From CAVSJA01 sp963728145 (lineage in GTDB: Bacteria > Bacteroidota > Bacteroidia > Chitinophagales > Chitinophagaceae), in contig CAVSJA010000009.1 in NCBI GenBank assembly GCA_963728145.1, forward strand, positions 186,001-250,000: 64,000 nt of DNA. Direction: 5' to 3'. The notes below the pieces were generated by a model that saw only the letters and a list, made by a program, of their open reading frames with translations, was not told where the DNA came from and searched no databases. This document shows positions 18,613 through 27,560 of the stretch, in pieces. The position numbers and the translations under genes were made by a program. Every line of letters begins with the position of its first letter. Position 1 is the first letter of the stretch.

Positions 18613-19188
18613 TTATTCCCTCCTTTCCACAACAATGGTTTCAATTTCGACCTCAGCATCCAGGGCAGTTTCGACTGCTGCACCCGCACCGTCCAATGCA
18701 TCGGCCAGCGACTCTACTATTAAATTGTATTTCTGAAATTGTGAAAGCAATACGTCCTCATCATTTGTTTCCCAATACTGCCCTTCATCAACAACAATTA
18801 ATTCAGAAAAATATTTCTCTTTCAATTGCCTTAATAAGTTCACGAATGATCGGTGAACATCCACACCGGCATATTGTGTCTTAGTCCACATATAAGGCAA
18901 TCCGTCCTCTGCTTCCATTGGTGGAAAAAATGGAGAACAGATCCGCCCATCATTAAGAAATGTGAGAATGATTGGTTCGCATTTATCAGGCGAGAGAATT
19001 ATTCCCTTCACTGTGGGCAACGGTTCCGGATCTTCCTGGTTTACCGACTTTAACGGCGTATTGATTCCCGGAGTCAGAAGATGATATCTCCAATTTATAT
19101 TCTTAGCAAAGCTCGCAACCTCGGTGATTAGTTCATCTACCAATGCATATTCGCGAATTCTTCCTCTATAATGTACAGTAAGTCCCAT
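18613..19188 (-). CDS. Conserved unknown protein, paralogue of 26841-27422
   Basis: 191 residues from the ATG at 19186-19188; the longer upstream reading frame is not supported because the paralogue starts at the same MGLTVHYRGRIR. The two proteins are about half identical, with shared blocks PLPxVKGIxxSPxxCEPIxLTFLNDGR, FTKTQYAG-type and KYFSEL...DEGxYWET. No signal peptide or membrane segment is present, so it is probably cytoplasmic. The C-terminal 30 residues are acidic and Ala-rich and diverge from the paralogue. I do not recognise a named family or function. Confidence 0.75.
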   Translation of the reverse strand: MGLTVHYRGRIREYALVDELITEVASFAKNINWRYHLLTPGINTPLKSVNQEDPEPLPTVKGIILSPDKCEPIILTFLNDGRICSPFFPPMEAEDGLPYMWTKTQYAGVDVHRSFVNLLRQLKEKYFSELIVVDEGQYWETNDEDVLLSQFQKYNLIVESLADALDGAGAAVETALDAEVEIETIVVERRE

Positions 19189-19230
19189 AGTTGTTTGTTT
19201 TGATGAAGATATGGTGACGCAGACATCATT

Positions 19231-19292
19231 TCCAACGTGTTTTGACGCCAAAAAAAAAGAAAAAAACGTTGAATTTCGGTGAAAACACGTTG
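19231..19292 (-). promoter_or_regulatory. Conserved upstream element with inverted repeat CAACGTGTTTT
   Basis: Positions 19231-19270 match 27466-27505 at about 37 of 40 bases, including a long A-run, and both lie 42-43 bases before the start codon of paralogous genes. At this locus CAACGTGTTTT (19233-19243) also has an exact inverted partner at 19282-19292. A shared promoter, operator or 5' leader structure is inferred. Confidence 0.6.
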
Positions 19293-19509
19293 CTGGGAAT
19301 TTCAATTTAGTTAGATGAGGAGAATTGTAATCCTGTGTTCTGGATTTTCCCTTCCCTCCATCAAAGGGCGAGGAAAATGAGATTCTTCGTTCTGAAATTC
19401 CAACTCTTCCAAAGGATAATAATCCTTTTAAACCTTTAAGGTCACAAATTGTGACCTTAAAAATTGAAGCTAAAAGAATTTGGAATAATTTTCGTTCTAA
19501 TGTCCTCTT

Positions 19510-20103
19510 ATGGGTTTTCTTGATTGGATTGTCAAATTGGATCAACAGCTTTTCACTTTAATTAATCGGGACGGAGCAATTCCCGATCTGGATTTTATTT
19601 TCATGCTCCTTCGTAATGCCTTTGTTTGGATTCCGCTTTATCTCTTCGTGATGATCTATATCATCAGAAAGTTCCGTCACAAGGCCATTCCATTTATTGT
19701 TATTTCTATTGTAGCATTTGGGATCGCTGATTATACAAATTCAAAATTATTGAAACCTGCATTCGGAAGATTGCGTCCCTGTCATGATCCCGAACTTTCC
19801 CTTATTGCCAGAGATCTTGTAGGATGCGGGGGACAATATTCCTTTCCTTCTTCCCATGCCGTTAATCACTTTGGACTTGCAACATTCTGGTTCCTTGCTA
19901 TCCGCTTTTTAAGTAAAAAGAAATGGTATTGGCTTTTTGTCTGGGCAATACTGATCGGCTATTCTCAGATTTATGTTGGAAAGCATTACGTCTTTGATAT
20001 TGTTGCAGGCGCGATTTATGGAGCGTTGATTGGAATAATTGCATTCAAAATTTTCGAATACTGGTGTCTGAAAACAAATTTGTCCGCTATAAACAAAGTT
20101 TAG
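19510..20103 (+). CDS. PAP2-superfamily membrane phosphatase
   Basis: A 197-residue protein with about five membrane helices. Acid-phosphatase motifs are visible in order: KPAFGRLRP (motif 1), FPSSHAVN (motif 2, catalytic His), and SQIYVGKHYVFD (motif 3, where the usual SR is SQ but His and Asp are present). Such enzymes dephosphorylate undecaprenyl pyrophosphate, phosphatidylglycerophosphate or lipid A. It is followed 41 bp later by an ArnT-like glycosyltransferase on the same strand, so a role in lipid-carrier recycling or lipid A modification is plausible but not proven. Confidence 0.88.
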   Translation: MGFLDWIVKLDQQLFTLINRDGAIPDLDFIFMLLRNAFVWIPLYLFVMIYIIRKFRHKAIPFIVISIVAFGIADYTNSKLLKPAFGRLRPCHDPELSLIARDLVGCGGQYSFPSSHAVNHFGLATFWFLAIRFLSKKKWYWLFVWAILIGYSQIYVGKHYVFDIVAGAIYGALIGIIAFKIFEYWCLKTNLSAINKV

Positions 20104-20144
20104 TTGGAGGGAACGATTAACTTTAACCATCACAACTGCAAGAT

Positions 20145-21812
20145 TTGAAAAACAATTTAGTTCAGGATCGGAAATGGATCTATGCCCTGATTGCTCTCGC
20201 AGTATTTGCAAATCTTAGCGGACTTTTCGTGACAATAATGGCACCCGATGCCGTGGTTTACGCTGGTATTTCCAAAACCATGGCGTTAAGCAATAATTAT
20301 CTCGAACTTTTTTGGGATGGCAAGGATTGGCTGGATAAGCCTCATTTCCCTTTTTGGGTAACAGCCATTTTTTTTGAAGTTTTTGGAATTCATACCTGGA
20401 CTTACAAATTACCCGGCATACTGTTTACGCTGATGGGTGCCTGGTACACTTACAGGCTTGCAAAGCATTTTTACAATGAGACTGTTGCGCTTTGGTCTTC
20501 TTTCATTTTGCTAACTGCGCTTCATATTGTGGTCTCAAATAATGATGTAAGAGCGGAACCTTTTCTAACCGGTTTGATTATCGCATCGGTATATCATTTT
20601 GTCATTTATTCGGAAAACAAAAAATTCATTCAGCTTTTGCTGGCTTGTTTTTTCTCTGCCTGTGCAATCATGACCAAGGGTCCCTTTATAATGGTACCGG
20701 TTGCCGGAGCATTGGGTGGTCATTTTATTATAAGGAAGGAATGGAGAAAAATCTTTCAATGGCAATGGTTATTAGCAATAGTATTGATCCTCATTTTTAT
20801 TTTTCCAGAACTCTACAGTTTATGGTATCAATTCGATAATCATCCGGAAAAAATCGTTTTTGGAAGAACCGGAGTTTCAGGTTTGAGTTTTTTCTTTTGG
20901 GATAGTCAGTTTGGAAGATTTCTGAATACAGGTCCGATCAGGGGCAAAGGAGATCCAAGTTTCTTTTTACATACATTGCTTTGGGCCTTTTTGCCATGGG
21001 CAATTTTGATGTATGCGGCATTGTTCAGGAAGATTGCTGATATCAGAAAGAGAGAAACCATAATACAGGGTGAATGGTTTACGCTGAGCGGAAGTTTATT
21101 GACGCTGTTGCTGTTTTCCTTATCCCGTTTCCAGCTTCCGCATTATCCCAATATCATTTTTCCATTTCTTGCGATCTTAACTGCACAATGGATATTTCGT
21201 CAAACTCAATCAAATCGATTTATTGCTATCACCCAGGAGATCCATGCTTTTTTGATAGGACTGATTGGAATCGCATTGCATATTCTATTCAAGCCCGAGG
21301 CATCTTTTTTGGAAGATTCTATTCTGTTCATTACAATTATTCTCTCAGTCTGGATAATGTTTAAACTGAAAAGTGGAAGAGCGATCTATGCATTTTATCG
21401 AAGCGGAATTGTAGCGCTGCTTCTCTACGTTTATATAAACTTATTCTTCTATCCCGATCTCTTGCGATATCAATCTGGATCTGAGGCTGCGTTTTATCTT
21501 AATAAGACCTATCCTGATAAACCTATAATGAGTATTGCCGGCCATCCTGGCGGAATTGAATTCTATTTAAACAATCAGCTGACTAAAGTTGATAGTACAT
21601 TTTTCAAAACTGGTCAAAACACTGATACATCACAATTGTGGTTTTTATCTCCGGATCAATTGAACCTGCTCACCCGATCAGGTTATAAATATGAAATAGT
21701 AAAGGAATGGGATCATTTTCATGTTACCCGGCTCACATTGAAGTTTGTAAACAAAGACAGGAGGAAAGAAGAATTAAGTAAGTATTTCCTGCTGCGGATT
21801 CGCCGCAACTGA
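20145..21812 (+). CDS. ArnT/PMT-like membrane glycosyltransferase (GT39/GT83 superfamily)
   Basis: A 555-residue polytopic protein starting at TTG (20145). No in-frame ATG precedes the first membrane helix, and the TTG codon gives the expected N-terminus. The first periplasmic loop has the conserved acidic pair in APDAVVYAGISKTMAL and then WDGKDWLDKPHFPFW, followed by KLPGILFTLMGAWYTYRLAKH; about twelve helices and a C-terminal soluble domain follow. The family transfers sugars from polyprenyl phosphate to lipid A or protein. It shares an operon with the PAP2 gene and its end overlaps the convergent GT9 gene by 39 bp. Confidence 0.85.
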   Translation: MKNNLVQDRKWIYALIALAVFANLSGLFVTIMAPDAVVYAGISKTMALSNNYLELFWDGKDWLDKPHFPFWVTAIFFEVFGIHTWTYKLPGILFTLMGAWYTYRLAKHFYNETVALWSSFILLTALHIVVSNNDVRAEPFLTGLIIASVYHFVIYSENKKFIQLLLACFFSACAIMTKGPFIMVPVAGALGGHFIIRKEWRKIFQWQWLLAIVLILIFIFPELYSLWYQFDNHPEKIVFGRTGVSGLSFFFWDSQFGRFLNTGPIRGKGDPSFFLHTLLWAFLPWAILMYAALFRKIADIRKRETIIQGEWFTLSGSLLTLLLFSLSRFQLPHYPNIIFPFLAILTAQWIFRQTQSNRFIAITQEIHAFLIGLIGIALHILFKPEASFLEDSILFITIILSVWIMFKLKSGRAIYAFYRSGIVALLLYVYINLFFYPDLLRYQSGSEAAFYLNKTYPDKPIMSIAGHPGGIEFYLNNQLTKVDSTFFKTGQNTDTSQLWFLSPDQLNLLTRSGYKYEIVKEWDHFHVTRLTLKFVNKDRRKEELSKYFLLRIRRN

Positions 21813-23027
21813 TTCGTTCTTCAGGTACCATGACAATCTGGTAAACACCCAAGCGGGTTGAATACCCGTAATGCAGGGGCGGGTTTCGCAACTTGTTTTC
21901 CTATGATTTGCCGCGCTTACGCATGGGGAACAAGGCAATCCGAGGTAAAAAGGTTCAGCATTTCCACCAAGCGGGAGATACAAATTGGGTGTTTCCGGTC
22001 CGAATAAAACAAAAACCTTAAGCGGAGTAACTGCAGCAAAATGCGCGGGTCCTGAATCATTCGTCAACATCAGTTTGCTCACTGCATATAAAGGAACCAA
22101 TTCTCTAAACTGGAAGAGTCCAGCAGCATTTTTGCACCGCGAATTGTTGGTAAGGGAAACAAACTCCTGTACATAATCATGCTCTTTGTCAGATCCCGTT
22201 GCCAGGATCAATACATTATCGAATGAGTTCAATAAATCAGCGGCAACACTTGCAAAGTTTTCTCTTAACCATCGACGTTGCGGCAGCATATCTGACGCAT
22301 TCACATTAAAAAGAAGAATCTCCTCATTCGTCCAAAATGGAAATACGGATTTTATCTTCTCAACTACAACCTTCTTCTCGTCATTTGTAATTTTTGCCTT
22401 GGCCAATTGCAAATCTCCAACGGCCAACGGAACTGTTGCATATGGATTGGTGAACCTATGCATCGCGCGATTCACGAGGGAAATAAAGTTTACCGCGATA
22501 TGAACATGCCCATTATACCTTACCGGATAATTTATAAGATTGCCCCGATACAAACCTTCATCGTGAAAACTTGCAAATCCAATTCTCGAACCCGCCCCAC
22601 TAAAAAAGGACAACAAAGCAGTGAACCTTGAAAAAAGTTCGAGGTCAATTACACAACTGATTTTCTTTTTCCTGCACCAGATAAAAAAACGAAAGACATC
22701 AATCAAGAGCGTAAAGAAATTCTTTGCATCCATTGAAAAAATGTTCTCTTTTGGAATTGTGGACAAGAGGTCCAGGCTTTTTTTATTGGCCTTAAAGATT
22801 GCGAAGAATAGTTCAGCGTTGGCTTCAGTCCTGAGTTTGCGCATTGCGGGATCAACGATGAGCGCACTGCCCATTTCGGAGAGTTCAATAAATAAAGTTC
22901 TCCGCGTATCTGGCGCGTTTTTCCGGGATGATCGAATAAGATCCGATAGCCAGCAAATCGGGCTAACTATGAAGCATAGTGGAATACCCACCCATTTATC
23001 GACCAATCTCATTGTACTAATCCGCAT
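21774..23027 (-). CDS. Glycosyltransferase family 9 (heptosyltransferase-like)
   Basis: A 417-residue GT-B protein. The N-terminal domain begins RRTLFIELSEMGSALIVDPAM, the usual first strand and acceptor region; the C-terminal domain has LILATGSDKE, the nucleotide-sugar block MLTNDSGPAHFAAV and FVLFGPETP. A cysteine-rich stretch near the end (PCSPCVS, then SCETRPCI) is common in GT9 members. GT9 enzymes add heptose or related sugars to the lipopolysaccharide core. Convergent with, and overlapping, the ArnT-like gene, which supports an envelope-glycolipid neighbourhood. Confidence 0.87.
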   Translation of the reverse strand: MRISTMRLVDKWVGIPLCFIVSPICWLSDLIRSSRKNAPDTRRTLFIELSEMGSALIVDPAMRKLRTEANAELFFAIFKANKKSLDLLSTIPKENIFSMDAKNFFTLLIDVFRFFIWCRKKKISCVIDLELFSRFTALLSFFSGAGSRIGFASFHDEGLYRGNLINYPVRYNGHVHIAVNFISLVNRAMHRFTNPYATVPLAVGDLQLAKAKITNDEKKVVVEKIKSVFPFWTNEEILLFNVNASDMLPQRRWLRENFASVAADLLNSFDNVLILATGSDKEHDYVQEFVSLTNNSRCKNAAGLFQFRELVPLYAVSKLMLTNDSGPAHFAAVTPLKVFVLFGPETPNLYLPLGGNAEPFYLGLPCSPCVSAANHRKTSCETRPCITGIQPAWVFTRLSWYLKNESVAANPQQEILT

Positions 23028-23195
23028 GATCTGATCTGTTTAATTCTTGCACAATACAAACCAAATTTGTAATACAGCCAAATTTTACACCGAAAATGTA
23101 ATTGGATAGGGGTTTATACGTCGGGTCTCTACGATTATCACAAATGCAAAATATTTCCTTCGGTGAATTCAGGGAACTAAGTCCGAAACTGCCTC

Positions 23196-23242
23196 TATAT
23201 GGCAAAATATTTGATGTTAAGTTCCGGAATCTTTGCCATATA
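23196..23242. promoter_or_regulatory. 11-bp inverted repeat just before a start codon
   Basis: TATATGGCAAA (23196-23206) and TTTGCCATATA (23232-23242) form a perfect inverted repeat with a 25-base loop, ending 11 bases before the ATG of the following BNR-repeat gene. It could be an operator or a leader hairpin that sequesters the translation start. Confidence 0.5.
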
Positions 23243-23253
23243 AAGCTTACCTG

Positions 23254-26067
23254 ATGAAAACCGTTTCCATTCTTTTTTGCATCCTCGTGAGCCTGACATT
23301 GCAAAATGTTCTGGCCCAACCAAACAGCTGGCAATCCAGGGGTGTAGGTGGTGGGGGAAGTTTATTTTATCCTACCATAAATCCTTTAAACGACAATGAG
23401 TTTTATGTTGCTTGTGATATGAGCCAGCTCTTCCACAGCACAGACTTCGGAAACAACTATACTCAAATTCCTTTTACTCGTTTGCAGGTTGGAAGCAGTT
23501 CTACTTTTGAATTTACCAATAACCCCCTGATCTCCTATTGCACCGCGAATGACGGCAATATTAATTATGGGGTAAGAACAGTAAATGGTGGTAATACGTG
23601 GTTGCCCTTGCCTGGCAACCCATTGAATGGTGAAGATGTTTACGCATTAAAAGCCGATCAAGCAAATCCGGGCAGATTACTAATTAATTATTATAGTTCC
23701 ATCTATATCTCGAATGATACAGCAAAAACTTTCAGTTTAGTTTGGTCGGCATCCACTGGTTCTGGAATAACGATTGCTGGTGTGTTCTTCGATAACAATG
23801 AAATTTATATAGCCACAAATGAAGGAGTATTACACTCTTCAAATGGAGGAAATTCATTTTCGAAATTGACAACAACCGGAATGCCGGCTGCACAAACAAT
23901 TTTTTCCTTCGCCGGGGCTAAGGTTGGCGCAACAACAAGATTCTTTTGTATCAGTGCCAATAGTTCGGATGTATATAACGGATATTCACCCTGGGATTAT
24001 TGGGGATTTGCTAAAGGAGTTTATTCAATGGACGCCGGAAGCAATACATGGGTTCCGAAACTTACCGGTATCAATCTCGCTAACGACTTTGTGATGTTTG
24101 TTGGAATGGCAAGAAATGATATCAACACGATTTATCTCGGTGGAAGCGATGGAAATAGCGGAGGAAATCTCGTGATGAAAACCACTAATGGAGGTAATAA
24201 TTGGAACAAAGTGTTTCTCACAACGAATAACCAAAATATACGAACCGGTTGGTCTGGACAGGGAGGTGACCGAGGCTGGGGTTATGGCGAAACTTGTTTT
24301 GGAATTACTGTAGCCCCTAACAATAGCAATAAAGTTCTGTTTGGCGACTTCGGATTTGTACACCGAACAAGTGATGGTGGGGTAACCTGGCAACAAGCAT
24401 ATGTGAATGTCGCCGATGAGCATCCTGCCGGATCGCCCACTCCCGCAAAACAATATTATCATAGCATTGGTTTGGAAAATACGACCTCCTGGCAATTGCA
24501 CTGGCAAGATGCGAATAATCTCTTCTCCTGCTTTTCTGATATTAACGGGATAAGAAGCACAGATGGCGGACTAAGATGGAGTTTCGACTATACCGGCCAT
24601 ACGATTAATACCATGTACCGCATTGCCAAACATACAAGCGGCAATACGATGTTTGCCGGAACCTCGGGCGTGCACGACATGTACCAGAGCACGAGGTTAC
24701 AGGATAATCTTTTAGATGCCAACGATCCGGGAGGCAGATTAATTTATTCAACCAATAATGGAGGTACATGGCAGTTATTACATCAATTCAATCATCCCGT
24801 TTTTTGGGTAGCCACTGATCCAAATAATGCAAATCGGTTATATGCAAGTGTTATCCATTACGGTGGAGGTTCCGGGCAGGGAGGTATCTGGGTCACTAAC
24901 GATCTGAATAATCTTGCGAGTTCTGCTTGGACGAAACTTCCCAATCCGCCCAGAACTGAAGGACATCCTGCTAGTATAGTCGTATTGAATGATGGAAAGA
25001 TGGTTTGCACTTTCTCCGGTCGAAGAACTTCCGCCGGCGCGTTTACTGCAAGCTCTGGTGTTTTTCTTTATGATCCGGTTGGAAATTCATGGACTGACGT
25101 ATCGCATCCTGATATGCAATACTGGACCAAGGATATTATTATAGATCCTTCTGATCCATCACAAAATACCTGGTATGTCGCTGTATTCAGCGGATGGGGC
25201 GGTGCACCAAATGGTAAAGGAGGTTTGTTCAGAACAACTAATCGAGGTGCAAGCTGGACTAAGCTTACAGGAACACAGTTCGATCGCGTTACTTCAATAA
25301 CATTTAATCCGAATCAACTTAATCAGGCTTATTTAACTACAGAGACTCAAGGACTGTGGATCAGCAATAACATGAATCTTGCTACTCCCAGCTGGTCGCT
25401 GGTTGCGAATTACCCCTTCCGCCAGCCCGAACGCGTTTTCTTTAATCCTTTTAATGCAAATGAAATTTGGGTAACCAGTTTCGGAAATGGTTTAAAAGTT
25501 GGCAATCTCTCTTCTGTTGTACCGATCCGGTTGATCACTTTCTCTGGTAACCGTGAAAATGATCTAATCAAATTGAATTGGGTAACAACAAATGAGGAAA
25601 GAGGCGACCGATTTGAAATTGAAAGAAGTAATGATGGGCTTCGATTTGAAAAGATTAATGCAATTGAATCGGGAGCTTCATCCAGCAATCATTACAGTTA
25701 TGCCGATAATAATAATTCGAACATGTTATATTATCGCCTGCGGGTGACTAGCGGAAGCGGAAATAGCTTTTACAGCAATACACTTGCATTCAAAAAGAAT
25801 GATATCCTCAGTTCGAGTGTACGTTTGTTGAATAATCCTGCAAGAGAATTTGTATCTCTCAAATTCAATATGGAAAAGAATGAATCTCTGGATTTGTTGC
25901 TATTTGATCTTTCTGGAAAACAAATAATAAATCACCGGGTGGTTATAACCAGAGGTATAACCCAATACAATTTACCATTGCAATCGACGGTGAAGCCTGG
26001 GGTTTATATATTGAAGCTTCAAGGAAAAGAATTCGAGAAGAATTTACGGGTAATTGTAGGTTGGTAG
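23254..26067 (+). CDS. Secreted BNR/sortilin-like propeller protein with T9SS sorting domain
   Basis: 937 residues from the ATG at 23254, which opens a clean signal peptide ending VLAQ. The body carries many BNR/Asp-box-type repeats (NGGNTWLPLP, NGGNNWNKVF, DGGVTWQQAY, NNGGTWQLLH, NRGASWTKLT), as in sortilin/VPS10 and xyloglucanase (GH74) propellers. Residues about 765-850 form a fibronectin-like bridge (FEIERSNDG), and the last 80 residues (LLNNPAREF, FDLSGKQI, GVYILKL) are a T9SS type A sorting domain. Exported across the outer membrane. Catalytic activity (GH74-like) cannot be confirmed; the function is unknown. Confidence 0.82.
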   Translation: MKTVSILFCILVSLTLQNVLAQPNSWQSRGVGGGGSLFYPTINPLNDNEFYVACDMSQLFHSTDFGNNYTQIPFTRLQVGSSSTFEFTNNPLISYCTANDGNINYGVRTVNGGNTWLPLPGNPLNGEDVYALKADQANPGRLLINYYSSIYISNDTAKTFSLVWSASTGSGITIAGVFFDNNEIYIATNEGVLHSSNGGNSFSKLTTTGMPAAQTIFSFAGAKVGATTRFFCISANSSDVYNGYSPWDYWGFAKGVYSMDAGSNTWVPKLTGINLANDFVMFVGMARNDINTIYLGGSDGNSGGNLVMKTTNGGNNWNKVFLTTNNQNIRTGWSGQGGDRGWGYGETCFGITVAPNNSNKVLFGDFGFVHRTSDGGVTWQQAYVNVADEHPAGSPTPAKQYYHSIGLENTTSWQLHWQDANNLFSCFSDINGIRSTDGGLRWSFDYTGHTINTMYRIAKHTSGNTMFAGTSGVHDMYQSTRLQDNLLDANDPGGRLIYSTNNGGTWQLLHQFNHPVFWVATDPNNANRLYASVIHYGGGSGQGGIWVTNDLNNLASSAWTKLPNPPRTEGHPASIVVLNDGKMVCTFSGRRTSAGAFTASSGVFLYDPVGNSWTDVSHPDMQYWTKDIIIDPSDPSQNTWYVAVFSGWGGAPNGKGGLFRTTNRGASWTKLTGTQFDRVTSITFNPNQLNQAYLTTETQGLWISNNMNLATPSWSLVANYPFRQPERVFFNPFNANEIWVTSFGNGLKVGNLSSVVPIRLITFSGNRENDLIKLNWVTTNEERGDRFEIERSNDGLRFEKINAIESGASSSNHYSYADNNNSNMLYYRLRVTSGSGNSFYSNTLAFKKNDILSSSVRLLNNPAREFVSLKFNMEKNESLDLLLFDLSGKQIINHRVVITRGITQYNLPLQSTVKPGVYILKLQGKEFEKNLRVIVGW

Positions 26068-26159
26068 GTCTTTGAACATTAAAATCTAACTCCTGCGTGA
26101 AAGTGTAATATTGCGAGAATTCTTATTCTGTTCATGGGACCTGCCTAGTATTATTGGGA

Positions 26160-26519
26160 TTAATTTCGATTAATAATACAATGATACAAGCCGTTGCCCC
26201 CGTATTCGGCTAAGCCAAGGGCTACAAATAATGATCCGATCGTTGTAAAACTACAGCCTCCATCAACCTTACATCTTTTCAATTCATTATCAAAAAACTT
26301 CCTCGTAAAAGACCCGGTTGTAGTCAATTGGTACAATGAAATATGAAATTCCGATTCAGTAATCCCTTTCTCATTGAACCATTCCCCGCCTCTGGATTTT
26401 ATATAATACACTAAGGCTGACTCCCCATCCCTCACACCTATCGTTTTCAATTTAAATGTAGACCTTGGTTTCTGAAGAATTTCGTCGTGAAAACAATCTA
26501 ACAAATAATTAATAAGCAT
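26160..26519 (-). CDS. Hypothetical 119-residue protein
   Basis: A short protein with mixed composition (MLINYLLDCFHDEILQK at the N-terminus; CKVDGGCSFTTIGSLFVALGLAEYGG near the end). No signal peptide or convincing membrane segment is present. Codon usage looks like its neighbours. It stands alone between convergent and divergent units. I do not recognise a family. Confidence 0.5.
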   Translation of the reverse strand: MLINYLLDCFHDEILQKPRSTFKLKTIGVRDGESALVYYIKSRGGEWFNEKGITESEFHISLYQLTTTGSFTRKFFDNELKRCKVDGGCSFTTIGSLFVALGLAEYGGNGLYHCIINRN

Positions 26520-26840
26520 AAAAAGGTTTTAGTCTACAAACTTAAACCTAGAATTCTAATACTGAGAACATTCAATAGAAATTATGAAATGTTTGATTAT
26601 TACTATTTATTTCAAATTATGATAGTTGTGAAGAATTATTACCCACGTTTCGATCATAGGTCAAACAACTTCCTCCCGAAACGGCATTGAATGCCGCGCT
26701 CCAATACGCGTAGCCGAATACGACTTCTACTACCAAGATTTAATGCCTAAAAGGGTTTTACCTCACTAAAGCGAAGTGATGATAGATGGAAGTTTAAGAT
26801 TTTGTGTGGCATCGAACCTTATTTTAAGAACGTTGCCCCT
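26520..26840. other. Intergenic gap, no gene seen
   Basis: AT-rich on the left half, with a mixed-composition stretch at about 26640-26770. I found no open frame with coding character, no tRNA and no strong hairpin. Confidence 0.5.
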
Positions 26841-27422
26841 TTACGCCGATTTATCAGACCCATCAAAGTAAACTATGGTGTCGTTGAAATCATTTGGTTC
26901 GCCGTTTTCAACTGTACATCCGATAGTTTTAAGCGCTTCCTCAAGGTGGTCCATCAGGAAATTGTCATGACCGAATCGTTTTGACAAGTGCTCTTCATCC
27001 TCAGTTTCCCAATACTCTCCTTCATCATCCACTTTGAGCTCCGAAAAGTATTTTCTATTCAATGCCTTCAATAATTTTAGAAAGTCAAGATGCACTTCAA
27101 TTCCTGCATATTGTGTTTTCGTAAAGACATGCGGAAAACCATCTATCTCAATTGGTGGATAGAATGGAGCACATAATCTGCCATCATTTAAAAAAGTCAA
27201 ACAAATTGGTTCGCAATTTTCCGGAGAGATCACAATGCCTTTAACTTCCGGCAAGGGCTCGGGATTTTTTCGGTCAGCGTACTGAAGCGGAGAGTTTTCT
27301 CCGGGGCGAAAAATCATACACTTCCATTTCTTTTCCTTCGCGAATACTTCAACTTCTTCTATTAGCTCTTCAACCAGGGCATAATCGCGGATTCTTCCCC
27401 TGTAATGTACAGTCAGTCCCAT
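26841..27422 (-). CDS. Conserved unknown protein, paralogue of 18613-19188
   Basis: A 193-residue protein starting MGLTVHYRGRIRDYALVEEL. It shares most internal blocks with its paralogue (PLPEVKGIVISPENCEP, LTFLNDGRLCAPFYPP, FTKTQYAGIEVH, KYFSELKVDDEGEYWET). The shared Cys and the strictly conserved LTFLNDGR and KTQYAG blocks could mark an active or binding site, but no known motif fits. The tail is acidic and divergent. The upstream sequence at 27466-27505 is shared with the paralogue. Divergent from the helicase gene at 27561. Function unknown. Confidence 0.75.
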   Translation of the reverse strand: MGLTVHYRGRIRDYALVEELIEEVEVFAKEKKWKCMIFRPGENSPLQYADRKNPEPLPEVKGIVISPENCEPICLTFLNDGRLCAPFYPPIEIDGFPHVFTKTQYAGIEVHLDFLKLLKALNRKYFSELKVDDEGEYWETEDEEHLSKRFGHDNFLMDHLEEALKTIGCTVENGEPNDFNDTIVYFDGSDKSA

Positions 27423-27465
27423 TCTCTTTTCGTTTTTCTAAAGATATAGTCCGCGTTACCCCGAC

Positions 27466-27505
27466 TCCAACGTGTTTTGACGGTGAAAAAAAAGAAAAAA
27501 ACGTT
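27466..27505 (-). promoter_or_regulatory. Second copy of the conserved upstream element
   Basis: This 40-base block, TCCAACGTGTTTTGACG followed by A-rich sequence and AACGTT, is almost the same as 19231-19270 and starts at the same distance from the start codon. It lies in the divergent intergenic region shared with the helicase gene. Confidence 0.6.
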
Positions 27506-27560
27506 TTAAAATAGTTAAAAAACACCGGAGCGAATAGGAGATTCTTCCAATTTTGTTTTT

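Noticed and set aside
18613..19545. Longer reading frame (310 codons) for the unknown protein at 18613
   Set aside because: The paralogue begins at the internal MGLTVHYRGR, and the extension overlaps the conserved non-coding element and the divergent PAP2 start.
19510..20103. PAP2 motif 3 change (SQ instead of SR) as loss of function
   Set aside because: All other catalytic residues are present and I cannot exclude that Gln is normal in this subfamily, so no inactivation is claimed.
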